From assembly GCF_018613855.1 (NCBI RefSeq), contig NZ_JAGGPK010000025.1:91984-155983 (forward strand): a stretch of DNA of 64,000 nt. Reading direction: 5' to 3'. Positions 8,871-16,494 of the stretch are shown here, one piece after another. Source of the stretch: Arthrobacter sp. ISL-30. Its GTDB lineage: Bacteria > Actinomycetota > Actinomycetes > Actinomycetales > Micrococcaceae. The notes beneath the pieces were generated by a model that had not been told where the DNA came from, searched no databases, and saw nothing but the letters and a program-made list of their open reading frames with translations. Each line of letters begins with the position of its first letter. The first letter of the stretch is position 1. Both the position numbers and the translations under genes were made by a program.

Positions 8871-8876
8871 TAAGCT
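8871..8876 (+). promoter_or_regulatory. -10 hexamer for rph (leaderless)
   Basis: TAAGCT ends six bases before ATG 8883, so +1 would be the A of the start codon. No -35 with a standard spacer was found, and no Shine-Dalgarno sequence precedes the ATG. Confidence 0.45.
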
Positions 8877-8882
8877 GGTTTC

Positions 8883-9641
8883 ATGACTTCTGAAGCTACA
8901 ACCACCCCCGTTATCCGCGCCGATGGCCGCACCCCTGATCAACTGCGGCCGATCAGCATCACGCGAGGCTGGTCCAAGCAGGCCGAGGGCTCGGCGCTGA
9001 TCGAGTTCGGCAACACCAGGGTGCTGTGCACAGCTTCATTGACAGAGGGCGTTCCCCGCTGGCTCAAGGGAGAAGGCCGCGGTTGGGTCACTGCCGAATA
9101 CGCCATGCTGCCACGGGCCACAAACACCCGCTCGGACCGCGAATCCGTCAAGGGCAAGATCGGCGGCCGCACCCACGAGATCTCACGGCTCATCGGGCGT
9201 TCGCTGCGCTCCATTATCGACACCAAGGCCCTCGGAGAGAACACGATTGTCCTTGACTGCGACGTGTTGCAGGCGGACGGCGGAACACGCACCGCGGCGA
9301 TCACGGGTGCCTATGTCGCCCTGGCCGAAGCCATCCGCTTTGCCCGGGAGAACAAGATGATCGCGCGTGGAGCCGAACCGCTCATCGACACCATTGCAGC
9401 CGTCTCAGTTGGCATCATCGACGGAATCCCGATGCTCGACCTGCCCTACGTCGAGGACGTTCGGGCCGAGACCGACATGAACGTAGTGGTCACCGGGTCC
9501 GGAAAATTTGTTGAGGTCCAGGGCACCGCCGAAGGGGCCCCCTTTGACCGCGACGAACTCAACGCGCTATTGGACCTCGCGCTTATCGGCACAGGCCAGC
9601 TCGCAGCCATCCAGCGCGAGACCCTGGCGGAGGCTCCGTGA
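8883..9641 (+). CDS. rph: Ribonuclease PH
   Basis: A 252-residue phosphate-dependent 3'-5' exoribonuclease that trims tRNA 3' ends. The N-terminal [19 protein letters not shown], the central [18 protein letters not shown] and the [20 protein letters not shown] segments are RNase PH hallmarks. Length is normal and the C-terminus is intact. rdgB starts four bases before its stop (GTGA), the usual rph-rdgB pairing. A -10 hexamer directly before the ATG suggests it can be transcribed separately from murI. Confidence 0.96.
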   Translation: MTSEATTTPVIRADGRTPDQLRPISITRGWSKQAEGSALIEFGNTRVLCTASLTEGVPRWLKGEGRGWVTAEYAMLPRATNTRSDRESVKGKIGGRTHEISRLIGRSLRSIIDTKALGENTIVLDCDVLQADGGTRTAAITGAYVALAEAIRFARENKMIARGAEPLIDTIAAVSVGIIDGIPMLDLPYVEDVRAETDMNVVVTGSGKFVEVQGTAEGAPFDRDELNALLDLALIGTGQLAAIQRETLAEAP

Positions 9642-10300
9642 GCACAGGGGGCCCCGTGAGTTCGGACGGCGCACGCCCGAGGCTGGTCCTCGCGACACAC
9701 AACAAGGGAAAACTGCGTGAACTCAGGGAGCTTCTCCGCGGCCAGGTGCCCGGGCTCGACGTCGACACCCAGGTGATTGACGCCTCCGCCGCCGGTGCTC
9801 CCGACGTAGCCGAAACGGGTGTGACCTTTGCCGAGAACTCCCTGCTCAAGGCCAGGGCAGTTGCAGAGGCCACCGGCCTCGTGGCCATCGCCGATGATTC
9901 GGGTCTCGCCGTGGATGTACTGGGCGGGGCTCCCGGAATCTTCTCGGCACGCTGGGCAGGGCGGCACGGCGACGACGCCGCGAACCTGCAGCTCTTGCTC
10001 GCCCAGCTGGCCGACGTACCTGACGAGCATCGGGGAGCCGCGTTCGTGTGTGCGGCCGCCCTCGCATCCCCTGCTTCAGATTCTGTCCCGGCGAACGAGG
10101 TGGTGCAGTATGGCCAGCTTGAAGGTACCCTCTTGCGGGAACCCCGAGGCGACGGCGGCTTTGGCTACGACCCCATCCTGCAGCCGAAGGGCATGGACAG
10201 GAGCTGCGCAGAGCTTTCGGCGGAGGAGAAGAACGCCATCAGCCACAGGGGCCAGGCGTTCCGCGCGCTGCTGCCAGCGATTGTGGAGGCACTCAAGTAG
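9638..10300 (+). CDS. rdgB: XTP/dITP diphosphatase (non-canonical purine NTP pyrophosphatase)
   Basis: A 220-residue HAM1/RdgB enzyme that hydrolyses XTP, ITP and dITP to the monophosphates and prevents their incorporation into nucleic acid. The start region [14 protein letters not shown], the metal-site segment [27 protein letters not shown] and GGFGYDPIL near the C-terminus are all present. GTG 9638 overlaps the rph stop; a second GTG at 9656 would remove six residues and is also possible. The transcript is closed by a strong hairpin at 10309-10340. Confidence 0.95.
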   Translation: MSTGGPVSSDGARPRLVLATHNKGKLRELRELLRGQVPGLDVDTQVIDASAAGAPDVAETGVTFAENSLLKARAVAEATGLVAIADDSGLAVDVLGGAPGIFSARWAGRHGDDAANLQLLLAQLADVPDEHRGAAFVCAAALASPASDSVPANEVVQYGQLEGTLLREPRGDGGFGYDPILQPKGMDRSCAELSAEEKNAISHRGQAFRALLPAIVEALK

Positions 10301-10308
10301 TTAAACAA

Positions 10309-10340
10309 GTCTGTCCCGGCGCTTGCGGCCCGGGACAGAC
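10309..10340. terminator. Hairpin between convergent rdgB and dedA-like gene
   Basis: GTCTGTCCCGG at 10309-10319 pairs perfectly with CCGGGACAGAC at 10330-10340 across a 10-base loop. It lies nine bases after the rdgB stop and serves both strands; a weak T/A-rich flank follows. Confidence 0.8.
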
Positions 10341-10375
10341 TCGTATAACTAGCGTGGCTCAGAAGAGCGGTGAAG

Positions 10376-11158
10376 CTAAGGGTTGGTCTTGCGCTCCTCT
10401 TCGGGAGCGTGCTCCTCGATGAATTCCTCCACGACGTCCGTTCCGAACTGCGCGGCCTGGCGCTTCGCCGAGATGCCGCGAAGTACCTCCACGCCGATGG
10501 GAAGGACGGAGAGCAGGACGATGATGATGAAGATAATGTCCAGGTTCTCCCGGATCCACGGCACGCTGTCGCCCAGCAGGTAGCCCAGGAGCGTGACTCC
10601 GCCGCCCCATAGGACCGCGCCTATGACGTTGAAGAGGAAGAACTTCCGCTTATCCATCTGGGCTACACCCACAATCACCGGCACGAAGGTGCGGATGATC
10701 GGCACAAAGCGGGCCAAAATGAGCGCCTTGCCGCCGTGCTTTTCGAAGAACGCGTGGGCGCTCTCCACATTCTCGCGCTTGAAGAGGCGAGAGTCGGGTT
10801 TGTTGAAGATAGCCGGGCCGGCCTTGGAACCGATGAGGTACCCCGTCTGGTTGCCGACAATTGCCGAGACGATGATAAGGGCAGCCAAGAGCCACACATT
10901 GAATTTGATGGTGTCAGTGGCTACCAGCAGGCCTGCCGTGAACAGCATCGAGTCTCCCGGCAGGAAGAAACCCACCAGAAGCCCCGTTTCTGCAAAAACA
11001 ATGCCGCACACCAACAGGACGACCCATGGCGCCAGGGCGGGGTCTGCCAGGAAAACCTGGGGATTCAGCCAGTCAGGGAGGAATGAAGCCATGTGCGGTT
11101 GCACTGGTCCTGCCCCCAAAGTGGATACGGCAAAGTCACTTATCGCAGAAAGGGTCAC
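10376..11158 (-). CDS. DedA family membrane protein
   Basis: A 260-residue membrane protein of the DedA/SNARE-associated family, implicated in lipid carrier recycling and envelope homeostasis. Hydrophobic segments surround the conserved FAETGLLVGFFLPGDSMLFTAGLL region and the later ARFVPIIRTFVPVIVGVAQM segment with the family's paired arginines and glycine. The C-terminal 45 residues are charged and cytoplasmic. The frame extends to GTG 11203, but GTG 11158 has TACCCT ending exactly seven bases before it, so that start was chosen; another GTG further in also has a weak ribosome-binding site. It is convergent with rdgB. Confidence 0.86.
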   Translation of the reverse strand: MTLSAISDFAVSTLGAGPVQPHMASFLPDWLNPQVFLADPALAPWVVLLVCGIVFAETGLLVGFFLPGDSMLFTAGLLVATDTIKFNVWLLAALIIVSAIVGNQTGYLIGSKAGPAIFNKPDSRLFKRENVESAHAFFEKHGGKALILARFVPIIRTFVPVIVGVAQMDKRKFFLFNVIGAVLWGGGVTLLGYLLGDSVPWIRENLDIIFIIIVLLSVLPIGVEVLRGISAKRQAAQFGTDVVEEFIEEHAPEEERKTNP

Positions 11159-11164
11159 CGTCCA

Positions 11165-11170
11165 AGGGTA
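11165..11170 (-). promoter_or_regulatory. -10 hexamer for the DedA gene (leaderless)
   Basis: On the minus strand TACCCT ends six bases before GTG 11158, giving +1 on the start codon. This is the basis for the chosen start. Confidence 0.4.
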
Positions 11171-11271
11171 CTGGAGGCCGCCAGCGGGATAGGCCACGTA
11201 CACGTGTAAAGGAGATACGAAGCACAGGAAGACTCGCCGTCCCGTGGACCGGAGGCACGGCGATGGGACGG

Positions 11272-11277
11272 TAGCCT
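11272..11277 (+). promoter_or_regulatory. -10 hexamer for the exonuclease-BRCT gene (leaderless)
   Basis: TAGCCT ends six bases before GTG 11284. No Shine-Dalgarno sequence lies upstream of the GTG. Confidence 0.45.
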
Positions 11278-11283
11278 TGGGCT

Positions 11284-12336
11284 GTGGCTTTGGACTTTAC
11301 GGCGATCGATTTTGAAACAGCGAACGGTTTCCGGGGCTCCCCTTGTTCGGTGGGCCTGAGCAAAGTCCGAGGCGGGGTGGTCGTAGAGGAGGCCTCCTGG
11401 CTCATGCGCCCGCCGGAACACCACGACCATTTTGACTACCACAACGTGCGCGTCCACGGCATTCGCGCTGAAGATGTGGCCGATGCTCCACGCTTTGGCG
11501 AACTCTTCCCCGAAATCGGCGCTTTCATCGGCGATGACATCCTTGCCGCCCATAACGCAGCATTTGACCTGGGCGTCATCCGTTCGGGGCTCGAAGTTTC
11601 CGGATTGGCAGGGCCGGCCTATGAGTACGTCTGCACAGTCATGCTGTCGCGGCGCTGCTATTCGCTGGTGTCGAACTCCCTGCCTTACGCGGCCGAGGAG
11701 GCAGGCGTGCCCTTGGTCAACCATCACGACGCCGCCCAGGACGCACGTGCCTGCGCCGGCATTCTCATCGATATTGCCAGAAGGAACAACGCCAACAGCA
11801 TCGCCGAACTCTACCTTTCACTGGGACTTGCGATTCCGAAGCAGCCGGCGTTCGATCCCTTCCGCGGGCTCTCCAAGGCGACGACGTCGGCATTAGCGGC
11901 ACGCCACGACGGTGCCGGTTTCGGCGGAGCCCAGTTAGGTGCTGTCGACGCCGGCCTGGTGGCAGGAACCTCGGTGGTCTCCGCCGTCGAACCTCTGCGG
12001 AAGCGGTCCGGCTGGCCTGAAGAAGGTCCCAATCCGCTGCCGAATCCTTCGGCCGAGCCCGGCCACCCGCTGTTCGGCCAGACCGTCGTATTCACCGGGG
12101 ACCTTGGTATGCCAAGGCCTGAGGCCAAAGTTCGTGCTGCGGAAATGGGTGCACGGCCTGAAAGCCGCGTCACTGCCCGAACCACAGTGCTGGTGGTGGG
12201 GGATGGCTTCGTTGCCGCCGACCTGCGGACCGGGCGACTCACGGGCAAGGCACAGCGGGTCCTGGACCTCCATGGCAAAGGCCAGAAAATCGAGGTGCTC
12301 TCCGAGGGGGAGTTCCTGCAGATGGTGGGCGGATAG
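11284..12336 (+). CDS. DnaQ-type 3'-5' exonuclease fused to a C-terminal BRCT domain
   Basis: A 350-residue two-domain protein. Residues 1-165 are a DEDDh exonuclease: D9 and E11 in AIDFETA, HNAAFDLGV with the second Asp, and the ExoIII motif HHDAAQDARA. Residues 260-350 are a BRCT domain (HPLFGQTVVFTGDL, then ARTTVLVVGDG and a KAQRVLDLHGKG segment) like that of NAD-dependent DNA ligase. The linker between is low-complexity. Expected action is editing or trimming DNA ends, with the BRCT domain binding DNA ends or a partner. It is not the Pol III epsilon subunit by length and architecture. The GTG start fits the -10 position. Confidence 0.88.
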   Translation: MALDFTAIDFETANGFRGSPCSVGLSKVRGGVVVEEASWLMRPPEHHDHFDYHNVRVHGIRAEDVADAPRFGELFPEIGAFIGDDILAAHNAAFDLGVIRSGLEVSGLAGPAYEYVCTVMLSRRCYSLVSNSLPYAAEEAGVPLVNHHDAAQDARACAGILIDIARRNNANSIAELYLSLGLAIPKQPAFDPFRGLSKATTSALAARHDGAGFGGAQLGAVDAGLVAGTSVVSAVEPLRKRSGWPEEGPNPLPNPSAEPGHPLFGQTVVFTGDLGMPRPEAKVRAAEMGARPESRVTARTTVLVVGDGFVAADLRTGRLTGKAQRVLDLHGKGQKIEVLSEGEFLQMVGG

Positions 12337-12402
12337 CGGGGAACCGCCCCTGTATGCGGTCATAGTGCGCAACAATGCTTCCAGGCCACAGACCGTCCCT
12401 CC

Positions 12403-12408
12403 TAGCCT
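12403..12408 (+). promoter_or_regulatory. -10 hexamer for the DUF4395 gene (leaderless)
   Basis: TAGCCT ends six bases before ATG 12415, so +1 is predicted on the A of the ATG. Confidence 0.45.
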
Positions 12409-12414
12409 AGGAAG

Positions 12415-12957
12415 ATGACCAACGGGAACAACGCCGCCGACACCCGGACTGCACGAGACGGAGTGTCGGTTCCAGACTGGAAGGCGCTCTTCGCGTTCCC
12501 CAACTCCGTCAACGAGTATGCCGCCCGGATCACTGCCGGGCTCGTGGTCGTCCTCGCCGTCGCCACTTTGCTGACGGGCTGGGGCTGGGGACTGCTCCTT
12601 ATCGCCGCCGGGTTCTGGCTGCGCGTGCTCTTCGGCCCGCGGATATCGCCCCTGGCGCTGTTGTCCGTCAAGGTCCTGGCCCCGCGCCTTGGCCGTGTGA
12701 AGCTCGTGCCGGGGCCGCCCAAGCGCTTTGCCCAGGGCATCGGAGCGGGATTGACGACGGCGGCTGCCGTGCTGTTCCTCGCAGGCGCCGCACCTGCTGC
12801 CTGGGCGTTGCTCGTCGTGCTGATCGTGGCGGCTTCGCTTGAAGCTTTCCTGGGCTTTTGCCTTGGCTGCGCTATCTTTGGCTACCTTCAGCGCCACGGC
12901 CTGATTCCCGAGGACGTGTGCGAGGCCTGCAACAACATCACCCTCCGCCGCCTCTAG
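12415..12957 (+). CDS. DUF4395 domain-containing membrane protein
   Basis: A 180-residue integral membrane protein of the DUF4395 family with four hydrophobic segments (about residues 38-52, 56-68, 102-120 and 121-145). Conserved family features seen are FGPRISPLALLSVKVLAPRLG, the PGPPKRFAQGIGA loop, and cysteines in GFCLGCAIF and a terminal CEAC motif. In other genomes the family often sits with thioredoxin or rhodanese genes and may handle thiols or sulfur, but no such gene is adjacent here. Function is unknown. It is convergent with the ADP-ribosylglycohydrolase; only a four-pair CCCC/GGGG hairpin (12978-12990) is visible between them. Confidence 0.82.
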   Translation: MTNGNNAADTRTARDGVSVPDWKALFAFPNSVNEYAARITAGLVVVLAVATLLTGWGWGLLLIAAGFWLRVLFGPRISPLALLSVKVLAPRLGRVKLVPGPPKRFAQGIGAGLTTAAAVLFLAGAAPAAWALLVVLIVAASLEAFLGFCLGCAIFGYLQRHGLIPEDVCEACNNITLRRL

Positions 12958-12996
12958 GCTGCGGGGCTTCGGGTTTTCCCCTGTAAGGGGCGCCCA

Positions 12997-14070
12997 TCAG
13001 CCGGACGTGACCGCTATCAGCCGATCCGCCATTCCTCGGATAATCTCTGTTCCTTCAAGTTCCCTAAGCCAGGATGCCGGCAGGGCCTCTTCCCCGTAGA
13101 GCGTGCCGAGGATATTACCGGCGATAGAGGCAGTGGAGTCACTATCGCCCCGGTGATTCACGGCAATGGCAATGGCGTTCCGGAAATGCTCCTCCGGATC
13201 CCTTGCCTCAGCAGTGGCGAGGACTGCATACGTGCCGATGGCGAGAGCCTCTTCAGCAACCCAGCCCTCACCCAAGGCCACGGACAATTCCTCCGGGGCA
13301 GGCTTCGCGCCGTTTTGTACCAGCTTCAGTGCCGCAGCGAGGCGTTCAAGCAATTCGGAGGCGGCATCAGGGCGTGCGGAGACATAGTCCAGCGCAGCGG
13401 TAGCTGCGGACTGGACGTCCAGGCCGCGGGTGATCTCGTGGATGATGAGGCTGAACGCCCCGGCGCTTTGGCGGGCTGATGGGTGCCCATGGGTCAGGGC
13501 AGCGCCGTCAGCACTCAGCTTGTAGATCGTCTCCCTGGAAATATGGGGGATGAGACCGAACGGCGCCGAGCGCATGACTGTGCCGCAGCCCTTGGAATCA
13601 GGGTTGACCGGCCTCGCGACTGTTCCCATGTGACCTCCGGCGAGGCCGCTGATGCAGGCCTTGCCGGGCGCCCGGCGGTGGCGAAGTATTTCGTGGCTAT
13701 CGATCCAGCGGGGCAGGGGAACAGGGGCCGACGGCGGCACTTGCTCACCTTGGGTGGCGAGCCAGCGAAGGTAGGCCAGCCAAAGGCATGCTGTCTCGTC
13801 CGCGGCGACTCCCTCGTTGGCCCACTCGAGCGCCTCCACGAGTCCATCAACCGTGTAGAGCGTCATCTGCGTGTCGTCCGAGAAGTGGCTTCCGCCGTCG
13901 AGCTGTTCGAATGAGGTGAGGCCGCCCTTGCCGTAGCGCTCGCGGATAGCCTCCAGCGAGTCGAATTCAACGGCGTAACCAAGGGAATCACCCAGGGCGC
14001 CGCCCAGGAGGCAGCCGCGAACCCTTGACTGGTACGTAGGCATGGCTGTCTGGGGGAGGTGAACACTCAT
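12997..14070 (-). CDS. ADP-ribosylglycohydrolase family protein
   Basis: A 357-residue protein of the DraG/ARH family, which removes ADP-ribose from proteins, nucleic acids or small molecules using two metal ions. Visible are RGCLLGGALGDSLGYAVEF at the N-terminus, the metal ligands in SHFSDDTQMTLYT, the GCGTVMRSAPFG loop, and the C-terminal NHRGDSDSTASIAGNILG with the second Asp pair. No DraT or toxin ADP-ribosyltransferase is in the window, so the target is unknown. The frame reaches 14145, but ATG 14070 follows a TAAATT hexamer by seven bases and begins just before the conserved core. ATG 14043 is a third option. Confidence 0.88.
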   Translation of the reverse strand: MSVHLPQTAMPTYQSRVRGCLLGGALGDSLGYAVEFDSLEAIRERYGKGGLTSFEQLDGGSHFSDDTQMTLYTVDGLVEALEWANEGVAADETACLWLAYLRWLATQGEQVPPSAPVPLPRWIDSHEILRHRRAPGKACISGLAGGHMGTVARPVNPDSKGCGTVMRSAPFGLIPHISRETIYKLSADGAALTHGHPSARQSAGAFSLIIHEITRGLDVQSAATAALDYVSARPDAASELLERLAAALKLVQNGAKPAPEELSVALGEGWVAEEALAIGTYAVLATAEARDPEEHFRNAIAIAVNHRGDSDSTASIAGNILGTLYGEEALPASWLRELEGTEIIRGMADRLIAVTSG

Positions 14071-14077
14071 ACGCCTA

Positions 14078-14083
14078 AATTTA
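14078..14083 (-). promoter_or_regulatory. -10 hexamer for the ADP-ribosylglycohydrolase gene
   Basis: On the minus strand TAAATT ends seven bases before ATG 14070, so +1 is one base before the start codon. Supports the shorter start. Confidence 0.45.
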
Positions 14084-14222
14084 CCGCCCACTCCGGGCAG
14101 CTTCGCATTCAGTCGGGTACGCCCTATGGTCCGGCGCCCCAACAATCGCGGCTTATGGCCTTGGACGCTAAGCTCGATTCAGGAATCTTCCAGACTGGGC
14201 TGGCAGGATACTGCAGGTCGCT

Positions 14223-14232
14223 TTGACGTCAA
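14223..14232. promoter_or_regulatory. 10-bp palindrome upstream of the aquaporin gene
   Basis: TTGACGTCAA is a perfect palindrome 43 bp before ATG 14276. It is a candidate regulator site or a -35 region; no matching regulator gene is adjacent. Confidence 0.25.
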
Positions 14233-14275
14233 GACCCGAACTCCCGAGACCCCGAACTAAGGATCAGCATTCCCT

Positions 14276-15220
14276 ATGACTACCCCTGTGCCATCGATCG
14301 TGCGTGGTCCCGGACTTGCAGCCCGGCTGTCCGCTGAGGCTCTGGGGACATTGTTCCTTGTCATTGCTGCGCTAGGCGTTCCCCTCTTTACGATTCCCCA
14401 GTCCAATCCGTTGCCTGCGGCGCTGGCTGCGGGGCTGGCCGTGACAGCGGCAATGCTGGCCTTCGCGCATGTTTCCGGTGGACACTTCAATCCGGCCATC
14501 ACCCTGGGCAACCTGATTGCCGGCCGGATCAGTCCGCTTCAGGGCGCCGCGTACTTGGGGGCGCAGCTTATCGGTGCCATGTTTGGCGCGTTGACGTTGT
14601 TCGGCGTCGTCCGCACAATTCCCGCCATCAGCGACAGCCGCGCCGCGTTCGACACCGTGACGGCCGGATTCGGTGAGCATTCATCGATCCAGGCGCCAAT
14701 GGCCGGGGTCCTGCTCCTGGAAGTCGTTGGCGCAGCGCTTCTGGTGGCGATTTTCCTTGGAACATCGTCACCTCGGACGGGCAACAGGATGGCGGCGCCG
14801 TTCGCAGTGGGTCTGACCCTCGCCGTCCTCCTCCAGATTGGACAGTCCATCGGCAACGCTCCGTTCAATCCTGCACGCGCCACGGCTTCGGCACTTTTCA
14901 GCTCGTCATGGGCATTGGAGCAGCTTTGGCTTTTCTGGATTGCGCCCCTGGTGGGAGCGGCCGTCGCCGGACTAGTGTTCCGCGGCATTGGTGACGCAGC
15001 ATCTCCCGCCGCAGCCAAAGTTGCCTCGGATCGTCCTGAACCGGCTATTCAGGATGCAGACCAGGATGACTTCGGGGTCACGGAAGATGGTTCGGTGACC
15101 AAGGCTTCCGACGCCGGTACGTCCGACGCCGGTGCGTTGCATGGCGACGCGTCCCCGTCCAAGCCTGCAGACTCAGGGACCGACGAGGCGCGGGACTTCT
15201 TTGACGGCAAGCGGAACTAG
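14276..15220 (+). CDS. MIP family channel (aquaporin-like) with long C-terminal tail
   Basis: A 314-residue channel with six membrane helices and two half-helices. The first NPA box is in GGHFNPAITLGN near residue 65 and the second in APFNPARAT near residue 200, the signature of aquaporins and glycerol facilitators. Spacing and the small residue after the second box fit a water channel better than a GlpF-type one, but this is not decisive. After residue 245 there is an unusual 70-residue acidic, Ser/Asp/Ala-rich cytoplasmic tail without predicted structure. The ATG has only a weak, distant AAGGA ribosome site. Confidence 0.88.
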   Translation: MTTPVPSIVRGPGLAARLSAEALGTLFLVIAALGVPLFTIPQSNPLPAALAAGLAVTAAMLAFAHVSGGHFNPAITLGNLIAGRISPLQGAAYLGAQLIGAMFGALTLFGVVRTIPAISDSRAAFDTVTAGFGEHSSIQAPMAGVLLLEVVGAALLVAIFLGTSSPRTGNRMAAPFAVGLTLAVLLQIGQSIGNAPFNPARATASALFSSSWALEQLWLFWIAPLVGAAVAGLVFRGIGDAASPAAAKVASDRPEPAIQDADQDDFGVTEDGSVTKASDAGTSDAGALHGDASPSKPADSGTDEARDFFDGKRN

Positions 15221-15253
15221 CGGCGCCTGCGAACTCAGGTAGCCCGATCATCC

Positions 15254-15269
15254 CGGCACGGCCGTGCCG
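15254..15269. terminator. 16-bp perfect palindrome between aquaporin and sbcD
   Basis: Bases 15254-15269 read CGGCACGGCCGTGCCG, identical on both strands. As RNA it forms only a short hairpin and there is no T-run, so it may be a weak terminator or a protein site; it lies 26 bp upstream of the sbcD -10 hexamer. Confidence 0.35.
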
Positions 15270-15294
15270 CGCCAGGAATGTCACAGGCTCCGGC

Positions 15295-15300
15295 TAGCTT
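15295..15300 (+). promoter_or_regulatory. -10 hexamer for sbcDC (leaderless)
   Basis: TAGCTT ends six bases before ATG 15307, placing +1 on the A of ATG. The six bases between are AAAAAC, with no ribosome-binding site. Confidence 0.5.
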
Positions 15301-15306
15301 AAAAAC

Positions 15307-16494
15307 ATGCGGTTATTGCACACCTCGGACTGGCATCTGGGCCGGTCATTTCATGGCGTCGGAATGCTGGACGCTCAACGGCACTTCGTCGACCAGCTGG
15401 TTGACCTCGTGCGCCAGGAGGCCGTAGGCGTCGTCCTGATCTCCGGCGACGTCTACGACCGCGCCCTTCCCGGAGTGGACGTCGTGAGGCTGCTGGACGA
15501 TGCCCTGGTCCGGATCACTGAGGCAGGTTCCCAAGTGATCATGACCAGCGGCAATCACGACTCCGCCATACGCCTGGGTTTTGCGTCCCGTTTGCTGGAG
15601 CGCGGGGGAGTCCATCTGCGGACCAGCATTGAAGAGCTCGATCGCCCCATCCTGCTGCCCCTCGACGGGTCCATTCCCGATGGGAAGGACAACGGTGGAG
15701 CCCAGCTTGCTGTCTACGGAATCCCCTTTCTCGAGCCCCGCCTGGTAGCCGACCGCTTAGGCACCGCTCCGGGACACTTCGACGTCACAGCCGCCGCCGT
15801 CGAACGCATACGTGCCGATCTCGAGCAACGGACCGGGCAGGGCATCGTACGCTCCGTTGTTCTGGCCCATACCTTCGCCAGCGGCGGAATCACCTCGGAC
15901 AGCGAGCGGGAGCTCAGCATCGGCGGCCTGGGCGCAGTGCCCCTGGACCTCTTTGACGGCTTTGACTACACAGCCCTGGGACATCTCCATGGACGGCAGA
16001 GCTTGTCGCCCACTGTGCGGTACTCCGGATCTCCCATTGCCTATTCCTTCTCCGAGGCAAGGCACAGCAAGGGGGCCTGGCTCATAGATCTCGACGCCGG
16101 AGGCGTACGCGAGGTGAGGGAGGTTGACTGGGAGGCGCAGCGCCGGCTCGCGATACTGCGGGGACCTCTGGAGACACTGCTTGCAGCGGAGGATTACGGC
16201 TGGGCGGAATCGGCCTATTGCCACGTCACGCTGACTGACGTGGAGCGTCCCGTGCGGGCGATGGACCGCATCCGGGCTCGTTTTCCTGACACCCTTGTCC
16301 TGGGATTCGAACCGGAGGGCGCTGTGGAGGGGGTCCGGACGAGCTACAGCAGCAAACTGGCCGAGGCGCGGGATGACCTCGGGATATGCTGCGGCTTCGT
16401 GGAGCATGTCCGTGGACGCCCTGCCAACGAGGCCGAAGAATCAGCCCTCCGTGCGGCACTGGACGCTGTTCGGCTGGAAGGGGCTGAGCGATGA
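15307..16494 (+). CDS. sbcD: Exonuclease SbcCD nuclease subunit SbcD
   Basis: A 395-residue Mre11-type Mn-dependent nuclease. Phosphoesterase motifs are all present: HTSDWHLGR (residues 5-13), LISGDVYDR, TSGNHDS with the catalytic His, VVLAHTF, and ALGHLHGRQ. The C-terminal third is the capping region that contacts SbcC. With SbcC it cleaves hairpins and processes blocked double-strand ends during replication. The gene overlaps sbcC by four bases (ATGA), giving coupled synthesis of the two subunits. Confidence 0.95.
   Translation: MRLLHTSDWHLGRSFHGVGMLDAQRHFVDQLVDLVRQEAVGVVLISGDVYDRALPGVDVVRLLDDALVRITEAGSQVIMTSGNHDSAIRLGFASRLLERGGVHLRTSIEELDRPILLPLDGSIPDGKDNGGAQLAVYGIPFLEPRLVADRLGTAPGHFDVTAAAVERIRADLEQRTGQGIVRSVVLAHTFASGGITSDSERELSIGGLGAVPLDLFDGFDYTALGHLHGRQSLSPTVRYSGSPIAYSFSEARHSKGAWLIDLDAGGVREVREVDWEAQRRLAILRGPLETLLAAEDYGWAESAYCHVTLTDVERPVRAMDRIRARFPDTLVLGFEPEGAVEGVRTSYSSKLAEARDDLGICCGFVEHVRGRPANEAEESALRAALDAVRLEGAER

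Noticed and set aside
12978..12990. CCCC-TGTAA-GGGG as terminator for the DUF4395 gene
   Set aside because: Only four pairs and no T-run; too weak to list as a feature in its own right.
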